Source: Bog-473 sp963788585
Lineage (GTDB): Bacteria > Actinomycetota > Acidimicrobiia > Acidimicrobiales > RAAP-2
Reading direction: 5' to 3'
Length of the DNA stretch: 64,000 bases
Assembly: GCA_963788585.1 (NCBI GenBank)
Contig: CAWBHA010000003.1
Coordinates: 1,674,001 to 1,738,000 of the forward strand
The position numbers and the translations under genes were made by a program. Of this stretch, positions 61,852 through 64,000 are shown one piece after another (positions within the stretch are counted from its first letter, which is position 1; each line of letters begins with the position of its first letter). The notes beneath the pieces were generated by a model. That model was not told where the DNA came from. It made no database searches and saw only the letters and a list, made by a program, of their open reading frames with translations.

Positions 61852-62865
61852 ATGACGTCACCTTCCTCGCCGATGACGGACGTCCCCGATGCAGCACGTC
61901 GGCGCAGGGGCGCGCCGGCGGCAGGGGCGGACGAGGCTGCCCTGGGTCCGATGGTCGAGGCACACGGGCTGGTGAAGCGCTTCGGGGACTTCGTGGCGGT
62001 CGATCATGTCGACTTCAGCATCGCCAAGGGGGAGTCCTTCGGCTTCCTCGGGCCCAACGGGGCGGGAAAGACCTCGACCATGCGCATGATCTCGTGCATC
62101 AGCCCGCTGAGCGGGGGCAGCCTGCGTGTGCTGGGCATGGATCCGAAGGCCGACGGGCCGCGCATCCGGGCCCGCATGGGCCTCGTGCCGCAGGAGGACT
62201 CCCTCGACCTCGAGCTGACGGTCCTGGACAACCTGATGATCTACGGGCGCTACTTCGACCTGCCCAAGAAGGTCATCCGCGCCCGCGCCGAGCAGCTCCT
62301 CGACTTCGCCCAGCTGGCCGAGCGGGCCAACGACCGGGTCGACCCACTGTCGGGCGGCATGAAGCGCCGGCTCACGATCGCCCGCGCGCTGATCTCCGAT
62401 CCGGACTTGCTCATCCTCGACGAGCCCACGACCGGGCTGGACCCCCAGGCCCGTCACCTGCTCTGGGACCGCCTCTACCGGTTGAAGCAGGACGGGGTCA
62501 CCCTCGTGATCACCACGCACTACATGGAGGAGGCCGAGCAGCTCTGCGACCGACTCGTGGTCATGGACAAGGGGCGATTCGCCGCCGAGGGAACGCCGCG
62601 CCAGCTCATCGAGGCGTTCTCGACCAAGGAAGTGGTGGAGTTGCGCTTCGCGCCGGGAGCGCACGAAGCGGTGGCCCCTTCACTGGTGGAGCTGGCGGAG
62701 CGCCAGGAGGTGCTGCCGGATCGGATCCTCCTCTACACCGACGACGGCGACGCGGCGCTGGCCGAGGTGGCCCGGATGGGGCACGTGGCGGAGAGCACAC
62801 TGGTGCGCCGCTCGACGCTCGAGGACGTCTTCCTCCGCCTGACCGGCCGCAGCCTGGTCGACTGA
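61852..62865 (+). CDS. ABC exporter ATP-binding protein (DrrA/NodI-type)
   Basis: The 337-residue ATPase has Walker A GPNGAGKTST, the signature LSGGMKRRL, Walker B LLILDEPTTGLDP and an H-loop TTHYMEE. It is the type that drives ABC-2 exporters of drugs, lipids or polysaccharide. A 30-residue Ala/Arg N-terminal extension precedes the domain. A permease follows 4 bp later and a second permease after it, giving an exporter operon. Confidence 0.92.
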   Translation: MTSPSSPMTDVPDAARRRRGAPAAGADEAALGPMVEAHGLVKRFGDFVAVDHVDFSIAKGESFGFLGPNGAGKTSTMRMISCISPLSGGSLRVLGMDPKADGPRIRARMGLVPQEDSLDLELTVLDNLMIYGRYFDLPKKVIRARAEQLLDFAQLAERANDRVDPLSGGMKRRLTIARALISDPDLLILDEPTTGLDPQARHLLWDRLYRLKQDGVTLVITTHYMEEAEQLCDRLVVMDKGRFAAEGTPRQLIEAFSTKEVVELRFAPGAHEAVAPSLVELAERQEVLPDRILLYTDDGDAALAEVARMGHVAESTLVRRSTLEDVFLRLTGRSLVD

Positions 62866-62869
62866 CCCG

Positions 62870-63718
62870 ATGACGACGGTGAGTGGCGCGGGGGAGCCGG
62901 CGGGAGCGGCGCTCTTCCGGCATGGCGAGACCGTGCCGAACCGCCGATTCGTCACGCCGATGTGGCTGCGTGCGGCGCGCTACTGGGGGTATCAGTACAA
63001 GCGCACGTGGCGCAGCTCGGTGGTCACCAGCTTCCTCATCCCCGTGCTGTATCTGGCCGCCATGGGCGTCGCCCTCGGCTCCCTGATCGACAAGCACTCC
63101 CACGGCGTCGACGGCTTCAGCTACGTGGCCTTCCTGGCGCCGGGCCTGCTGGCGGGGACCTGCATGCAGATCGGCACCAACGACGCCACCTATCCCGTGA
63201 TGGGAGCGATCAAGTGGATGCGCACGTACCTCGCCCAGCTTGCCGCGCCCCTGGGCGTCTACGACGTCCTGCTCGGCCACCTGGCATGGATCGCCGCCCG
63301 CCTCACCATCGTGGTCACTATCTACCTCGCGGTCATGGCGGCGTTCGGTGTCGTCTACTCGCCGTGGGCCCTCTTCGCGCTGCCCGCAGCAGTGCTGACC
63401 GGCATCGCGTTCGCCGCGCCGATCAGCGCGTTCGCCGCCACACAGGACAAGGACTCGTCGTTCTCGACGCTGTATCGCTTTGCCATCATCCCGATGTTCC
63501 TGTTCTCGGGCACCTTCTTCCCCGTCTCGCAGCTGCCGACCTGGCTGCAGGCGGTCGCCTACGCCACACCGTTGTTCCACGGCGTGGCCCTGTGCCGCGA
63601 CCTGACGCTGGGCCAGGTCGGCTGGGCCGACCTCGGGCACGCGGCATACCTGGGCGCGCTGGTCGCGGTCGGCTATGCGGCAGGACGCCGCACCTTCGCC
63701 CGAAAGTTGGTGGTGTGA
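62870..63718 (+). CDS. ABC-2 type exporter permease
   Basis: The 282-residue protein has six membrane helices with the ABC-2 pattern (TSFLIPVLYLAAMGVALG, FLFSGTFFPVSQLPTWLQ). It pairs with the ATPase directly upstream. The substrate cannot be read from sequence, but the same arrangement exports lipids or antibiotics. Confidence 0.9.
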   Translation: MTTVSGAGEPAGAALFRHGETVPNRRFVTPMWLRAARYWGYQYKRTWRSSVVTSFLIPVLYLAAMGVALGSLIDKHSHGVDGFSYVAFLAPGLLAGTCMQIGTNDATYPVMGAIKWMRTYLAQLAAPLGVYDVLLGHLAWIAARLTIVVTIYLAVMAAFGVVYSPWALFALPAAVLTGIAFAAPISAFAATQDKDSSFSTLYRFAIIPMFLFSGTFFPVSQLPTWLQAVAYATPLFHGVALCRDLTLGQVGWADLGHAAYLGALVAVGYAAGRRTFARKLVV

Positions 63719-63725
63719 GGTGGCC

Positions 63726-64000
63726 GTGACCGCGCCGACGCCCGCCGTCGACCAGCGCACCCCCGGGGTGGCGGCACGCATCACGCCGTTGGCCCTTCTG
63801 GGCGGGCGGCACGCCTCGCGGGTGCTCGAGCGCAACATCCTCGTCTACCGGCGCTCGTGGATCTTCATCGTCTCGGGTTTCTTCGAGCCGCTCTTCTACC
63901 TGCTCTCCATCGGGATCGGCCTGTCGCACCTGGTCGGGCCCATCAACGTGGACGGCGTCGAAGTGCCCTATACCGCGTTCGTCGCGCCGGGCCTTCTGGC
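63726..64000 (+). CDS. Second ABC-2 permease (5' part, continues past window)
   Basis: GTG 63726 (or GTG 63720) opens a protein whose first 91 residues are like the upstream permease (YRRSWIFIVSGFFEPLFYL, TAFVAPGLL), so the exporter is a heterodimer of two permease genes. The 3' end is outside the window. Confidence 0.85.
   Translation, partial: MTAPTPAVDQRTPGVAARITPLALLGGRHASRVLERNILVYRRSWIFIVSGFFEPLFYLLSIGIGLSHLVGPINVDGVEVPYTAFVAPGLL

Noticed and set aside
1..64000. tRNA, rRNA, insertion sequence, integrase or att site
   Set aside because: No cloverleaf-like segment, transposase, recombinase or terminal repeat was recognised anywhere in the window.

Overview
The window is about 64 kb of gene-dense, GC-rich DNA. 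Short GTG/TTG-started genes overlap by 4 bp, and the gene content points to an Actinobacteriota chromosome: FadD-type ligases, Tat and sortase-like signals, a DipZ homologue, an Rpf-like protein and a KdpFABC pump with the actinobacterial small leader gene. An acidimicrobial-type host is a reasonable guess but cannot be shown from sequence alone. I see no tRNA, rRNA, CRISPR array, insertion sequence or prophage gene.

Layout. 1-4.2 kb: a Rieske oxygenase (cut by the window edge), an acyl-CoA ligase, a CPA2 antiporter. 4.2-8.6 kb: a broken PHB-depolymerase-like gene, an encapsulin nanocompartment operon (ferritin-like cargo plus shell), a secreted GH99-like protein and a Tat-exported YHYH protein. 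8.8-18.5 kb: an MFS exporter, a large MprF/AglD-type flippase-like protein with a kinase-like segment, a cysteine-dioxygenase-like/rhodanese pair, a sterol-desaturase-like enzyme, an ArsR/SRPBCC/TIGR03083 cassette and a PhyH dioxygenase. 18.6-21.9 kb: the most intriguing locus. A PF14907-type nucleotidyltransferase is divergent from an operon of a small Tat-exported peptide with a LAxTG-like sorting tail, an HprK-related kinase and a PqqD-like chaperone; together they look like an undescribed peptide-modification system. 22-33.5 kb: three catabolic operons (GNAT/enoyl-CoA hydratase/PhyH; P450/ferredoxin/hydrolase; VOC/Baeyer-Villiger monooxygenase/quinone oxidoreductase), an MFS-TetR pair and an SDR, suited to oxidation of a hydrophobic, perhaps terpenoid or steroid-like substrate. 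33.7-37.1 kb: two highly repetitive secreted proteins, one alternating 312-bp amyloid-like modules with collagen-like GPQ linkers, the other built of about 26 eleven-residue repeats. 37.3-44.3 kb: folE, a SufR-like regulator, and an operon SDR/serine hydrolase/nitroreductase/amidohydrolase/zwf. 44.5-52.8 kb: kdp potassium uptake, with a small leader ORF, kdpFABC, an OB-fold gene, kdpE and a kdpD split into two divergent genes. 52.8-64 kb: a nucleosidase, a limonene-epoxide-hydrolase-like protein, an Rpf-like protein, FadD, CsbD, DipZ, a membrane protein, a hydrolase, a GH1 glucosidase and an ABC exporter that runs off the end.

A striking property of the window is a recurrent single-base indel. 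At least ten otherwise well-conserved genes are broken at one site (one of them at two), nearly always by one extra base and often inside a short G or C run. I interpret most of these as sequence or assembly errors and annotate the full gene across the break, stating where it is; the PHB-depolymerase-like gene carries additional lesions and may be a true pseudogene.
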